Assembly (NCBI GenBank): GCA_031287575.1
Contig: JAITSV010000069.1
Span: 1-64,000, forward strand
Direction: 5' to 3'
DNA: 64,000 nucleotides
Source of the DNA: Desulfovibrio sp.
Lineage (GTDB): Bacteria; Desulfobacterota; Desulfovibrionia; Desulfovibrionales; Desulfovibrionaceae
Both the position numbers and the translations under genes were made by a program. The notes below the pieces were generated by a model that did no database searches, was not told the DNA's origin, and worked only from the letters and a program-made list of their open reading frames with translations. Every line of letters starts with the position of its first letter. Within the stretch, counting starts at the first letter, position 1. This document shows positions 18,093 through 26,435 of the stretch, piece by piece.

Positions 18093-18839
18093 GTGAATCA
18101 TGAATTTCTGGCCTTTCTGGGGCTGGCCGCGCTGCTGGTGATAACCCCCGGTCCGGATACCATGCTGGTGGTGCGCAATGCACTGCGCGTGGGGGCGCGG
18201 GGTGGCGTGGCCACCACGCTGGGCTGCGTGTCGGGGCTGTTGGTGCATGTGGTGTGTTCCGGCCTTGGCGTCTCCGCCGTGCTGGTGCATTCCGCCGGGG
18301 CCTTCCATGTGGTGCGCCTTGTGGGGGCCGCCTATCTGGTGTGGCTGGGCGTGCGCGCCCTGCACGGCGCATGGAAGGGCGGTCCCGATGCGCCGGTTGC
18401 GCATGGCGCCCCGGTTGCGCCCGGCGTGTGCGAAAGGGCAGGCACCGAGACTGTCGGCCCGGCCCCCTGGCGCGCGTACCGCGCGACCTCGCGCGGCATG
18501 CTGCGCCGGGCGTGGGTGGAAGGTTTTCTGAGCAACGTGCTGAACCCCAAGGTGGCCGTGTTCTATCTGGCCGTGTTGCCCAACGTGGTGGCCGCCGGGG
18601 GCATGGCTGACGGTGTGGCCGCCTCCGGGGTGGCCGCGCTGGGCGGCGCCTTTGTCCGGGCCTGTCTGTTCGGCGGCATGCAGGCCGTGGTGGCCGTGCT
18701 GTGGTTTTCGTTCCTGTCGGTTTCCGTGCATCGGGCGCGCGCCACGCTGCTGCGCCCCGGCGTGCAGCGGGCGTTGGAAGGCGGCGTGGGCGGGTTGATG
18801 GTGGGCTTCGGCCTGCGTCTCGCCCTTGACCGCAATTGA
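18093..18839 (+). CDS. LysE/RhtB-family amino-acid exporter
   Basis: Inner-membrane exporter. The GTG start at 18093 (MNHEFLAFLGLAALLVITPGPDTMLVV) has GAGGG upstream; another GTG 15 bases earlier is less likely. The ITPGPDTMLVVRN motif near the N-terminus defines the family. About six hydrophobic helices are visible, with an N-half, a polar central loop (about 95-135, longer than usual and Ala/Pro-rich) and WVEGFLSNVLNPKVAVFYLAVLP, the second family signature. 248 residues versus ~205-210 typical. No neighbouring regulator. Confidence 0.88.
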   Translation: MNHEFLAFLGLAALLVITPGPDTMLVVRNALRVGARGGVATTLGCVSGLLVHVVCSGLGVSAVLVHSAGAFHVVRLVGAAYLVWLGVRALHGAWKGGPDAPVAHGAPVAPGVCERAGTETVGPAPWRAYRATSRGMLRRAWVEGFLSNVLNPKVAVFYLAVLPNVVAAGGMADGVAASGVAALGGAFVRACLFGGMQAVVAVLWFSFLSVSVHRARATLLRPGVQRALEGGVGGLMVGFGLRLALDRN

Positions 18840-18849
18840 CCGCCTTGGC

Positions 18850-18898
18850 CGGAACTGACCGGGGCTGACCGGGGCTGACCGGGGCTGAATTGTCCGGT
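18850..18898. repeat. Degenerate decamer tandem repeat
   Basis: Three exact copies of GACCGGGGCT plus flanking degenerate copies, in the gap just upstream of the lipoprotein gene. One of several similar arrays in intergenic regions of this window. Confidence 0.7.
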
Positions 18899-18985
18899 CC
18901 ATCTGGTTCATTTGGCCTTTTTTGGCCTTACTTGCGCATGACCACGCACGGCCCACGTCGTGCGGCAGCTTCAACGGAGGTTTCC

Positions 18986-19411
18986 ATGCGGCGAATTGCC
19001 ATGCCGGTTTCCGCTCCGGCCGCCCTCATGCTGGCCCTCGTCCTGGCCCTGTCGCTTGCCGGGTGCGGCGGGCGCGGCGGTCTGTCGCACGTGGTCACCG
19101 ATCCTTTGATGGGGGCCTGCCAGAAGCGTTGCCAGCAGGACGACGAGTACGGCGTGCTCACGCGCAATGGCTGCATGCGCGGGTGCGAGGCCACGCAGGT
19201 GCGTTTTCCGCTGCGCGGCAGCCATTACCTGTCCGAGGAAGCCTGCGTGAAGGGCGTGGATGCCCTGAATGTGGACGAGCAACTGCGCGCCATGGACACC
19301 TACTGTGAAGACACCTGGGTGAACATCCACTCCCGCAAGGGCTGCAAGGATGCCGCGCGGGCCTTCTACGACGCGATGGGTGAGCATCTTTGCCGCCCCG
19401 ATGCCCGGTAG
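18986..19411 (+). CDS. Cysteine-rich putative lipoprotein, unknown function
   Basis: The 141-residue product begins with a basic n-region and hydrophobic stretch ending LSLAGC (lipobox, lipidated Cys near residue 27), after GGAGG at 18976-18980. The mature part has many cysteines (GACQKRCQQDDEYG, GCMRGCEATQ, EACVKGV, YCEDTW, GCKDA, HLCRP), the CxxxC spacing suggesting disulfide-stabilised helical hairpins in the envelope. No match to a named family that I recognise. It is anchored to the inner or outer membrane if processed. Neighbours (LysE exporter and MoaB-like protein) give no functional hint. Confidence 0.75.
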   Translation: MRRIAMPVSAPAALMLALVLALSLAGCGGRGGLSHVVTDPLMGACQKRCQQDDEYGVLTRNGCMRGCEATQVRFPLRGSHYLSEEACVKGVDALNVDEQLRAMDTYCEDTWVNIHSRKGCKDAARAFYDAMGEHLCRPDAR

Positions 19412-19490
19412 CGTTCGTCCGTCCCGTTTGCTCCTCCGGGGGAAAGTCCGAATCATGTCCAAGCCGCACAACGCATGCAGGGAGGCCGCC

Positions 19491-20306
19491 ATGGGCGACG
19501 ACCGCGTGATGCTTGACGTTGCCACCATGCCCGTCCCCAAGGGGGGCATCATCGCGCTGGCCGCTGGCCCGGTGGGGCTGCCGGGCGCGTTGCCCGCGCT
19601 GGCCGCCGTTCAGGCCGACGTGGTGCTGGGGCTGGCCGTGGGCGCCACCCTGCATGACGCCCTGCTGGACCCCATGGGCGATCCGCTGTTCCAGGTGGTG
19701 GGCCGCACCCTGCTGCCCCGTTCCGGCTCGGCGCATGCCGGGGCCTGCGTGTTCGTGGAGGCCCTGCGCGACGAACCGGGCGGCCGGGTGCTGCACCTGC
19801 TGGCACGGCGCCAGGGGCGCGCCCTGGCCTGGGTGACCCTTTCCGACAAGGGCGCGGCCGGGCTGCGTCAGGACGCCAGCGGCCCCACCATCGCCGAGAT
19901 GGTGCGCGGGGCCATGCCCCTGTGCATCGAACGCGGCTACCTGCTGCCGGACGACGGCCAGCGCCTGCGTGCCCTGCTGGTGGACCTGGCCCTGACCCAG
20001 GGCTACGACCTCATCCTGACCACCGGCGGTACCGGCATCGGCCCGCGCGACGTGACGCCGGAAGCCACCCTGGCGGTCATCGAACGGCGCCTGCCCGGCT
20101 TCGAGCAGGCCATGATGGCCGCTAGCCTGGCCAAGACGCCCAACGCGGTCATTTCGCGCGCGGTGGCGGGCACCCTGGGCGGGGCGGTCATCGTCAACCT
20201 GCCCGGCAGCCGCAAGGCCGTGGCCGAAAATCTTGCCGCCGTGCTGCCCGCACTGGCCCATGCGCTGGACAAGCTGCAAGGGGATCCGGCCGAGTGCGGC
20301 GGGTAG
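19491..20306 (+). CDS. MoaB/MogA-like molybdopterin-binding protein with unusual N-terminal extension
   Basis: The C-terminal ~155 residues are a MoCF-biosynthesis (MoaB/Mog) domain: VTLSDKGAAGLRQDASGPTIAEM, then LILTTGGTGIGPRDVTPEATLAVIERRLPGFEQAMMAASL and GGAVIVNLPGSRKAVAE. Such proteins adenylylate molybdopterin during cofactor assembly. The first ~115 residues (GIIALAAGPVGLPGALPALAAVQ, GRTLLPRSGSAHAGACVFVEAL) are an extra domain I cannot name; they resemble a small beta-barrel more than a second Mog domain. The start at 19491 is preferred for its GGAGG five bases upstream; an in-frame ATG at 19455 would add 12 residues. Sulfate reducers make several molybdo- and tungsto-enzymes, which fits. 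Confidence 0.85.
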   Translation: MGDDRVMLDVATMPVPKGGIIALAAGPVGLPGALPALAAVQADVVLGLAVGATLHDALLDPMGDPLFQVVGRTLLPRSGSAHAGACVFVEALRDEPGGRVLHLLARRQGRALAWVTLSDKGAAGLRQDASGPTIAEMVRGAMPLCIERGYLLPDDGQRLRALLVDLALTQGYDLILTTGGTGIGPRDVTPEATLAVIERRLPGFEQAMMAASLAKTPNAVISRAVAGTLGGAVIVNLPGSRKAVAENLAAVLPALAHALDKLQGDPAECGG

Positions 20307-20468
20307 AGCCACTGGGATTGGTGCGAGTTTCCGCATGCCGGGGGCATGCATCACGGCAACCATATCCAACAATCAGCCGGCACCGCAGTTGCCGGAGCGA
20401 AAGGAAACGGACATCGCGCATTTCGGGGGAAAGCGCGGTGGGCCGTCCGTCCCGTCAGAGACACACTC

Positions 20469-21758
20469 ATGCAGCAGCCTTTGCAAGTCAGGCTCATCGA
20501 CCTGACCGTGGCCTTTTCCCGTGCGCTCGACCTGGTGAGCCCAGCCGTGGCCGCGCATCACGTGCACGTGGGGTTCATCGCCGCGCGGCTTGCCGAGCGC
20601 CTTGGCCTGCCCGACAGGGACCGGTGCGAACTGCTGCTGGCCTCGCTGATGCACGACGCGGGGGCCGTGCCGCTGAAGGCGGCGCTGGAAGGGCTGGTCT
20701 TCGAACAGGACATGGATTCGCACTCCCGCGCCGGGGCCGTGATGCTGGGTACCTGCCCGCGTCTGGCCGAGGCCGCGCGCCTGGTGCGCCATCACCATGC
20801 GCCGTGGTGCCACGGCAGGGGTGAGGACGGCGTTCCCGCCATCGCCCATCTCATCCACCTGGCCGACAGGCTGGACGTGCAACTGCGGCGGGGCGAAGAT
20901 CCGGCCCGCCAGTTTCCGCGCGCCATGGAGCGGCTGGAGCGGGGACGCTCCATCCTGTTCCGGCCCGATGCGCTGGATGCCCTGTACGACCTGACCGCCG
21001 ACCGGGACTTTGCCGCCGGGCTGCGCGCGCCGGAATGCCATCTGCACACCGGTGCGGGCCGCAGGCTGGAAGGCGAGGTCCTGGATGCCGACGGGGTGAT
21101 CTCGTTTTCCGCGCTGTTCTCGCTGGTCATCGACTCGCGCAGTCCCTTCACGGCCACTCACTCCAGCGGCGTTGCGGAAACCGCGCGGCTGCTGGCCCGC
21201 TGGGCCGGGTTCGACGGCCCGCAGGGCAAGGCCCTGTATGTGGCGGGGCTGCTGCACGACATCGGCAAGCTGGGCGTTCCGCTGGACATCCTGGAAAAGC
21301 CGGGCCGCCTCGACGACCTGGAAATGGCGCGCATGCGCCGCCATGCGGAGCACAGCATGGACATTCTGGCCTCGGTGCCGGGGTTCACCCAGGTGGCCAC
21401 CTGGGGCGCCCTGCACCACGAACGCATGGACGGCAGCGGCTATCCCTATGGCCTCGTGGCCGACGACCTGCCCCTGCCCGCGCGCATCGTGGCCGTGGCC
21501 GACGTGTTCACCGCCATTGCGGAGGACCGGCCCTACCGGGGCGGCATGCCGCCCGAGGCCGCCCGCGCCGTGCTGCGCGACCAGGCCCGCGACAACAAGC
21601 TGGATGGCGAGCTTGTGGACCTGCTGCTCTCGCGCTACGAAGAAATGGACGACGCGCGCCGTCAGGCCCAGGAGCGGGCGCGTCACGAATTCGGGCTGGT
21701 GCGCGCAGCACTGGCGCACGAGCCGGATGATGCCGCGTGCCGCGAATCGGCGGCCTAG
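20469..21758 (+). CDS. Tandem HD / HD-GYP domain phosphohydrolase
   Basis: Probable cyclic-di-GMP phosphodiesterase or related nucleotide hydrolase. The 429-residue product contains two HD-like modules. The N-terminal one (about 20-200) has AAHHVHVGFIAARLAERLGL, LLLASLMHDAGAVPL, HSRAGAVML and VRHHHAPW. The second (about 215-400) is a clear HD-GYP: FTATHSSGVAETARLLARW, YVAGLLHDIGKLGVPLDILEKPG, RRHAEHSMDIL, HHERMDGSGYPYGL and ADVFTAIAEDRPYR. No transmembrane or receiver domain, so it should be cytosolic. The ribosome-binding site is weak; an in-frame ATG at 20346 would add non-conserved residues. Confidence 0.9.
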   Translation: MQQPLQVRLIDLTVAFSRALDLVSPAVAAHHVHVGFIAARLAERLGLPDRDRCELLLASLMHDAGAVPLKAALEGLVFEQDMDSHSRAGAVMLGTCPRLAEAARLVRHHHAPWCHGRGEDGVPAIAHLIHLADRLDVQLRRGEDPARQFPRAMERLERGRSILFRPDALDALYDLTADRDFAAGLRAPECHLHTGAGRRLEGEVLDADGVISFSALFSLVIDSRSPFTATHSSGVAETARLLARWAGFDGPQGKALYVAGLLHDIGKLGVPLDILEKPGRLDDLEMARMRRHAEHSMDILASVPGFTQVATWGALHHERMDGSGYPYGLVADDLPLPARIVAVADVFTAIAEDRPYRGGMPPEAARAVLRDQARDNKLDGELVDLLLSRYEEMDDARRQAQERARHEFGLVRAALAHEPDDAACRESAA

Positions 21759-21782
21759 GTCCGCAAGAACCCACCGGACCAT

Positions 21783-21846
21783 GCCACACCGTACCATGCC
21801 ATACCGTACTGAATCGAACTGAACCGTACTGAACCTGACGGAACCG
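21783..21846. repeat. Degenerate tandem array (CCGTACTGAA-type)
   Basis: Imperfect 10-11-bp copies of the pattern CCGTACTGAAC / GAATCGAACTG run up to the prenyltransferase start. Non-coding and similar in layout to arrays at 27236, 28296 and 38700. Confidence 0.6.
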
Positions 21847-21859
21847 GACCGGACGCCAC

Positions 21860-22720
21860 ATGAATCCCTTTTCGCGCATCGCGGCCATCTGCCGCATGAT
21901 CAAGATCGAACACTCGGTGTTCGCGCTGCCCTTTGCCTATGCCGGTGCCTTTCTGGGCGCCGGGGGCTGGCCGGGCCTGGTGCCCCTGCTGGTGCTTACC
22001 GTGGCCATGGTGGCCGTGCGTTCGTTCGCCATGGCCTTCAACCGCCTGGTGGACCTGAAGTACGACCGGCTGAATCCGCGCACCGCGGGCCGCCCGCTGG
22101 TCACCGGCGAAATTTCCGTGGCCTGGACCTGGGCCTTCACCGTGTTCATGGCCGTGCTGTTCGTGGCCGCCTGCGCCGGGCTGAACCGGCTGTGCCTGTA
22201 CCTTGCGCCGCCTGCGTTGCTGATGGCCGCCTCGTACAGCCTGCTGAAGCGCTTCACCTGGCTGTGCCATTTCTTTCTGGGCGGCGTGCTGGGTCTGGCC
22301 CCGGTGGCCGGGTGGATCGCCGTGGACCCGCAGTTCACCGTGCCCGCCGTGCTGCTGTTCTGGGGGGTGCTGTTCTGGGTGGCCGGGTTCGACATCCTGT
22401 ATTCGTGCCAGGACATCGAGTTCGACCGGTCCATGGGCCTGCACGCCGTGCCCGCCCACTTCGGCCTGCCCACCGCGCTGGTGGTTTCCGCCTTCTGCCA
22501 TGCCAACGCGGCCATCTTCCTGCTGCTGGCGGGCTGGTCCGCCTCGCTGGGCTGGCCGTGGTACGCGGTGTGGGCGGTCATCGCCGGGGTGCTGGCGTGG
22601 GAGCACCGCATCATCAGCCCCGACGACATGTCGCGGGTGAACATGGCCTTCTTCACCCTGAACGGCGTCATCGCCTTCATGGTGCTGGGGGGGGCGTTGC
22701 TGGGCCTGTATTTCGGCTAG
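21860..22720 (+). CDS. mqnP: UbiA-family prenyltransferase, likely menaquinone (MqnP type)
   Basis: Integral-membrane enzyme that attaches the polyprenyl tail to the quinone ring. The 286-residue product has about eight hydrophobic helices and the two Asp-rich prenyl-diphosphate/Mg sites: NRLVDLKYDRLNPRTAGRPL (about 54-73) and YSCQDIEFDRSMGLHAVP (about 186-203). The N-terminal MIKIEHSVFALPFAYAGAFL matches the 4-hydroxybenzoate/1,4-dihydroxy-6-naphthoate branch. Desulfovibrionaceae make menaquinone by the futalosine pathway, which uses MqnP; that choice is from taxonomy, not sequence. UbiA is the alternative label. Confidence 0.9.
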   Translation: MNPFSRIAAICRMIKIEHSVFALPFAYAGAFLGAGGWPGLVPLLVLTVAMVAVRSFAMAFNRLVDLKYDRLNPRTAGRPLVTGEISVAWTWAFTVFMAVLFVAACAGLNRLCLYLAPPALLMAASYSLLKRFTWLCHFFLGGVLGLAPVAGWIAVDPQFTVPAVLLFWGVLFWVAGFDILYSCQDIEFDRSMGLHAVPAHFGLPTALVVSAFCHANAAIFLLLAGWSASLGWPWYAVWAVIAGVLAWEHRIISPDDMSRVNMAFFTLNGVIAFMVLGGALLGLYFG

Positions 22721-22784
22721 AGCGGGCGCCACCGGCGCCCTTGGGCCCTGGCTGTCTTCGGTTTTCACCGCCGGGAGGTCTTCC

Positions 22785-23267
22785 ATGCGGCTGACCATGG
22801 CGCAGGAATACAACCGCCGCAGGGTGCAGGCCATGTATGGCTGGCAGGTTGCGGTTCCCGTACCGTACGACGGCATCGGCATGGACGGCGAGGCGGCGGC
22901 GCGGCTGCGCGAAGCCGCCGCGCAGGTGGCCACCGATGCGGGCGTGCCCGTGGCGCTGGTGGCCCGGCGGCTGTTCGACTACGCCTACCGGCTGGAGCCC
23001 ACCGGTACTTTGGTGCTGCTGGTGGGGGTGCCGGAGCGGGGCGTGGAACTGTTCGTGGAGATGGGCGCCCAGCACTGGCGGCCCGTGCGGCCAGAAGATC
23101 AGGCGCCTGAGGGAACGGCATCGGAGGATGACGCTGATGCCAGCACGCCAGACGGCCCCCCTGAAAGCCCCGCGATCCGCGACAGCGTTTCCGATGCGCC
23201 CGCAGGTGCCCATGGCCTGCCGGTGATGGATATTTCCGACCTGATGGGCGGCCCGCGCCGCCGGTAG
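22785..23267 (+). CDS. Hypothetical protein
   Basis: 160 residues behind GGGAGG at good spacing. The first ~95 residues look folded (MAQEYNRRRVQAMYGWQVAVPVPYDGIG, a helical EAAARLREAAAQVATDAGVPVALVARRLFDYAYRL, then TGTLVLLVGVPERGVELFVEMG). The rest is an acidic, Pro/Ser/Asp-rich linker ending in a basic tail (MDISDLMGGPRRR). I do not recognise the family. It lies in the same direction as mqnP (65 bp upstream) and darP (135 bp downstream), so it may be co-transcribed with either. Confidence 0.7.
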   Translation: MRLTMAQEYNRRRVQAMYGWQVAVPVPYDGIGMDGEAAARLREAAAQVATDAGVPVALVARRLFDYAYRLEPTGTLVLLVGVPERGVELFVEMGAQHWRPVRPEDQAPEGTASEDDADASTPDGPPESPAIRDSVSDAPAGAHGLPVMDISDLMGGPRRR

Positions 23268-23401
23268 CCCGACACGACGGCGCAGCCACCGGCTCCGCGA
23301 CCTGGCGGACGACCGGCGCAGCCGTTGGGGCGCCCCTTCCGCCCGTTCCCGCAACTTCGGGGACCGGTCTCATTCACGCATGGACAACAAGGAGAACGCG
23401 C

Positions 23402-23941
23402 ATGGCGCGACGCAGGATACCCGACGCCCTGCCCCCGTCCGGGGTGGCGACAGACAACGACATACGCGACGTGAGCCGCTCGCAGAAAAAGCGCGAAAGC
23501 AACGCCATGCAGACCCTGGGCCAGGAACTGGTCCGCCTGCCTGCCTCCAGGGTGCGGTCCCTGGGCCTGCCCGACGAGTTGGAGCGGGCGGTGCTGGAAT
23601 GGCACGCCATGTCTACCCACGAGGCCAGACGGCGCCAGTTGCAGTACATTGGCCGGGTCATCCGCGAAGGGGACTGGGAGGCCGTGTCCGCGCAGATGGG
23701 CGAGGTACGCGCCGTGAAGCAGACCGAGGACGACGAGTTCCACCGCATCGAGGAACTGCGTGAGCAACTGCTGGCCGTCGGGCCGGACCGCCTGCAACCC
23801 TATCTGGAAGAGTGGCCCGACGTGGACCCGCGCCATTTGCGCCTGCTGGTGCGTGATGCGTTGGCCGAACGCGCGGCGGGCAAGCCACCCCGCGCCGGGC
23901 GCGCCCTGTTCCGGCTGCTGCGCGACGTGGCCGAGGAATAG
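23402..23941 (+). CDS. darP: Ribosome biogenesis factor DarP / YjgA (DUF615)
   Basis: The 179-residue product matches the DUF615 family, whose E. coli member associates with late pre-50S particles. Motifs: RSQKKRESNAMQTLGQELVRLP near 25-48, LEWHAMSTHEARRRQLQYIGRVIRE, and the C-terminal PHLRLLVRDALAERAAGKPPRAGRALFRLLRDV-like helix. The start has AAGGAGA upstream. A bidirectional terminator follows. Confidence 0.9.
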   Translation: MARRRIPDALPPSGVATDNDIRDVSRSQKKRESNAMQTLGQELVRLPASRVRSLGLPDELERAVLEWHAMSTHEARRRQLQYIGRVIREGDWEAVSAQMGEVRAVKQTEDDEFHRIEELREQLLAVGPDRLQPYLEEWPDVDPRHLRLLVRDALAERAAGKPPRAGRALFRLLRDVAEE

Positions 23942-23964
23942 CCGCGCCGTTCCTGCCGCTTTGC

Positions 23965-24008
23965 AAAAAGACGCGCCGGGTGCTTCCGCATCCGGCGCGT
24001 TTGTCGTT
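23965..24008. terminator. Bidirectional terminator between darP and the REC-TPR gene
   Basis: ACGCGCCGG..CCGGCGCGT forms a stem (about 23971-24001). On the minus strand it is followed by CTTTTTGC and on the plus strand by TTGTCGTTT. It lies between converging genes and can serve both. Confidence 0.75.
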
Positions 24009-24028
24009 TGGCTCGCAAGGGGTTGTTT

Positions 24029-25531
24029 CTAGATGCCTGCCTGGCGCCACACCTTCAGGGTGTGCCGGGCCACGGTGACCACGTCGTGCAACACCGTGCC
24101 GCCCAGCAGGCGGTCCAGCAGTCCGGCGGGTTCTTCGTGGCCGTCCACGTCGATGCGCAGCGCCGTGCCGAAGCGGCCCAGCATGCGGCGGTGCAACTGG
24201 GTGCCCAGTTCCGGGTCCGCGCCGGACAGGGCGCGACACACGGCGGCGGCGGTGCGTTCCGGTGCGCTGGTGAACTGGCAGGCGCGGGCCACGTGCTCGT
24301 GCAGGGGGGCGCCGGGGGTCAGTTCGCGTCCGGCCAGCAGCGCGGCCGCCGCGTCGTCGATGCGCCCATCGCGCAGCAGGCGCGCGGCCTCCACCAGCAG
24401 AGGGTTGGGCGTATCCGGGGGCGCGTCGGCCAGCAGTTCGGCGAATATCTTCTGGGCGCGCCGCCACTGCCGGGCGCGGGCATATATTTCGCCCGCGCGG
24501 CTGCGGAATTCGCGGCTCTTGTCCAGGTCGCCCTTGCCGCGCCAGGCATCGGCCAGCCCCAGGCAGGCATCGGCGTGCAGGGCATTGTAGCGCAGGGTGC
24601 GGTTGAAGGCGGTGATGGCCGCGTCCCACTGCTCGCGCAGCAGGTGGGCCGTGCCTTCCAGGAAATGGGCTTCGGCCTCGTCGGCGGCCTCGGTTGCCGC
24701 GTTGGCGAACCGTTCCAGGGCCTGGTCGAATTCTTCATCCGAGAGCATTCGCGCGCCTTCGGCCACGGTGTGTGCCGTGCGCGATGCCAGCGCGCGCCGG
24801 GCGCGCAGCAGCTGCCCGTCCAGCGTGTCCACGGTGTAGGGGCGCCCCAGAAAGCCGCTGCATCCCGCACCGACGGCGGACAGCACCGCCTCGCGCGTGG
24901 CCGCGCTGGACACCACCAGCACCGGCAGGTCGAGCAGGCGCGGGTACGAACGCAGCAGTTGCAGAAGGTCGACGGCGGTCATGTCCGCCAGTTGCTCGTG
25001 GCAGAGCACCACGTCGACAGGAGGGACCGCGTCGCCAAGGGAACGGGCCGCGTCGCGTTCCCCGGCGGGGTTGCGGTGCTGCCGGGCCAGCTTGCGCGCG
25101 GCGGCGGCACCGGAGGTCAGCACCGCCACGTTGCGGATGCCCGTCTGGCGCAGCGCGCGGCGATCCACGGCACTCAGGTCCTCGCGCGGAGCCAGGATCA
25201 GCGCGCTGGCGAACCCGTGCGCGGGGGCGGCATCCATGCGCGGCACGGCGGCCCACGGCGTTTCGGCGCGCACCGCTTCCACCAGGTCGGACAGGCTGGC
25301 CGCGCCGCGCCCGGCCATGCGCATGGTGGGCGGCACGCCAAGGGCCGCGAGGCCGGTGGCGGTAACGCCGTCGAGCGGCCGAGGCGGATTTGGCTGACGG
25401 GCCGGACGGGGTTCCCTGGGCGCCTTGGGCCGCGCGGCCGATTCCACGGACTGGAGCGCCCGGGCCGCCGTGGCGGCAAGGCTGTCGGGGGCGCGGTGGG
25501 ACGGCGTGGCGTGTCTGGCTGCGGACTGCAT
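24029..25531 (-). CDS. Receiver-like domain plus TPR protein
   Basis: The 500-residue product starts at 25531 behind GGAAGGAAGG. Residues 1-120 are a Pro/Arg/Ala-rich linker. About 120-250 resemble a response-regulator receiver fold (LAPREDLSAVDRRALRQTGIRNVAVL, DVVLCHEQLADMTAVDLLQLLRSYPRLLDLPVLVVSSAATREAVLSAVGAGCSGFLGRPYT-like order), ending with the GCSGFLxKP-type element where K is R. From about 270 to 480 come TPR helices (DEEFDQALERFANAA, EAEAHFLEGTAHLLREQWDAAITAFNRTL, ADACLGLADAWRGKGDLDKS). No output DNA-binding domain. Probably a signalling scaffold in the cytosol; partner kinase not visible. Confidence 0.75.
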   Translation of the reverse strand: MQSAARHATPSHRAPDSLAATAARALQSVESAARPKAPREPRPARQPNPPRPLDGVTATGLAALGVPPTMRMAGRGAASLSDLVEAVRAETPWAAVPRMDAAPAHGFASALILAPREDLSAVDRRALRQTGIRNVAVLTSGAAAARKLARQHRNPAGERDAARSLGDAVPPVDVVLCHEQLADMTAVDLLQLLRSYPRLLDLPVLVVSSAATREAVLSAVGAGCSGFLGRPYTVDTLDGQLLRARRALASRTAHTVAEGARMLSDEEFDQALERFANAATEAADEAEAHFLEGTAHLLREQWDAAITAFNRTLRYNALHADACLGLADAWRGKGDLDKSREFRSRAGEIYARARQWRRAQKIFAELLADAPPDTPNPLLVEAARLLRDGRIDDAAAALLAGRELTPGAPLHEHVARACQFTSAPERTAAAVCRALSGADPELGTQLHRRMLGRFGTALRIDVDGHEEPAGLLDRLLGGTVLHDVVTVARHTLKVWRQAGI

Positions 25532-25643
25532 GTGGGGCCTTCCTTCCGGGGGATCGCCCCCGTGTACCGGTTTCATCGGCGGCAGCGGGGGAAACTTTAG
25601 CGTGGCCGGTGCAGGGCGGGCATTTCCGGCATCCGGAACGGAG

Positions 25644-25675
25644 ACGGCCCGCTCCCTTGCGGGAACGGGCCGTCG
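25644..25675 (-). terminator. Hairpin after the zinc-ribbon protein gene
   Basis: GACGGCCCG..CGGGCCGTC forms a strong stem 18 bp beyond the stop of the gene at 25693-26280. The T-tract is poor, so termination is likely but not certain. Confidence 0.5.
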
Positions 25676-25692
25676 ATGCATGCGGATGGTGG

Positions 25693-26280
25693 CTATTTCA
25701 CGAAAGGCAGCAGCTTGCCGACGCGGGCGGGGCGAACGGACTGCACACCAAGCGGGGGGGGATCGGGCGCCAGATCGTCGCCCGCGCCAAGGCTGGCGGC
25801 CCGTCCCGTCCTGTTGGCCTGGTCGGCCCTGCCAGCCATGCTGGCAAGGTCGGCAAGCCCGGCCAGGGCGGTACGCCCGGCGTCATGGGCCGTGGCCAGC
25901 GCCGCGCCCAGGCCGAAGCCGGGCGCGGGCATGCCGTAGCGCTGCTCGCGGTCGTGCACGGTGCCGCAGGTGGCGCACTGCCACGTGCCCTCATGGGCGG
26001 TCAGGCGAACCAGAACGCCATCGCGGTTGTAGCAGCTCTGGCAGAACGGCCCCTGCTTGATGTTGCCGGTGATGAGCCAATAGCAGAACCCGTCAAAGAC
26101 AAGATTGCGCGACAGGTAGAGGATGTCCTCGAATTCCTGCACCTGCATTTTCAGCATGGTGTTTTCGTCGCACAGGGAAACGTAACGCGACTGCATTTCC
26201 ATCAGTACGTGCCGCGCTTCCTCGGTCTTGCCTTTCATGAACAGGTCGTGGATTTCCTTGAATCTGTAATAGTCGAGCAT
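25693..26280 (-). CDS. Hypothetical protein with coiled coil and zinc-ribbon pair
   Basis: The 195-residue product starts at 26280 (MLDYYRFKEIHDLFMKGKTEEA). An N-terminal helical/coiled part (about 1-60, MEMQSRYVSLCDENTMLKMQVQEFEDIL) is followed by GFCYWLITGNIKQGPFCQSCYNRDG and TWQCATCG, two CxxC pairs that likely bind one zinc. The last ~70 residues are Ala/Gly-rich with a degenerate repeat. The helical-plus-ribbon layout appears in Desulfovibrio hypothetical proteins; no function known to me. Confidence 0.75.
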   Translation of the reverse strand: MLDYYRFKEIHDLFMKGKTEEARHVLMEMQSRYVSLCDENTMLKMQVQEFEDILYLSRNLVFDGFCYWLITGNIKQGPFCQSCYNRDGVLVRLTAHEGTWQCATCGTVHDREQRYGMPAPGFGLGAALATAHDAGRTALAGLADLASMAGRADQANRTGRAASLGAGDDLAPDPPPLGVQSVRPARVGKLLPFVK

Positions 26281-26435
26281 GGCCGCACCTCTGCGGGATG
26301 GGGAACCGACGGCCGGACAGCCGCGGCACATGGTTCCCATCGGCAGTTCGGGGCGGAACTTTAGGCCGGGGTGCGATGCGGTACGCGAAGGGGATGGGGC
26401 GGAAGAGTAAGATGGAACAGCCCCAGGGGCGGTCC

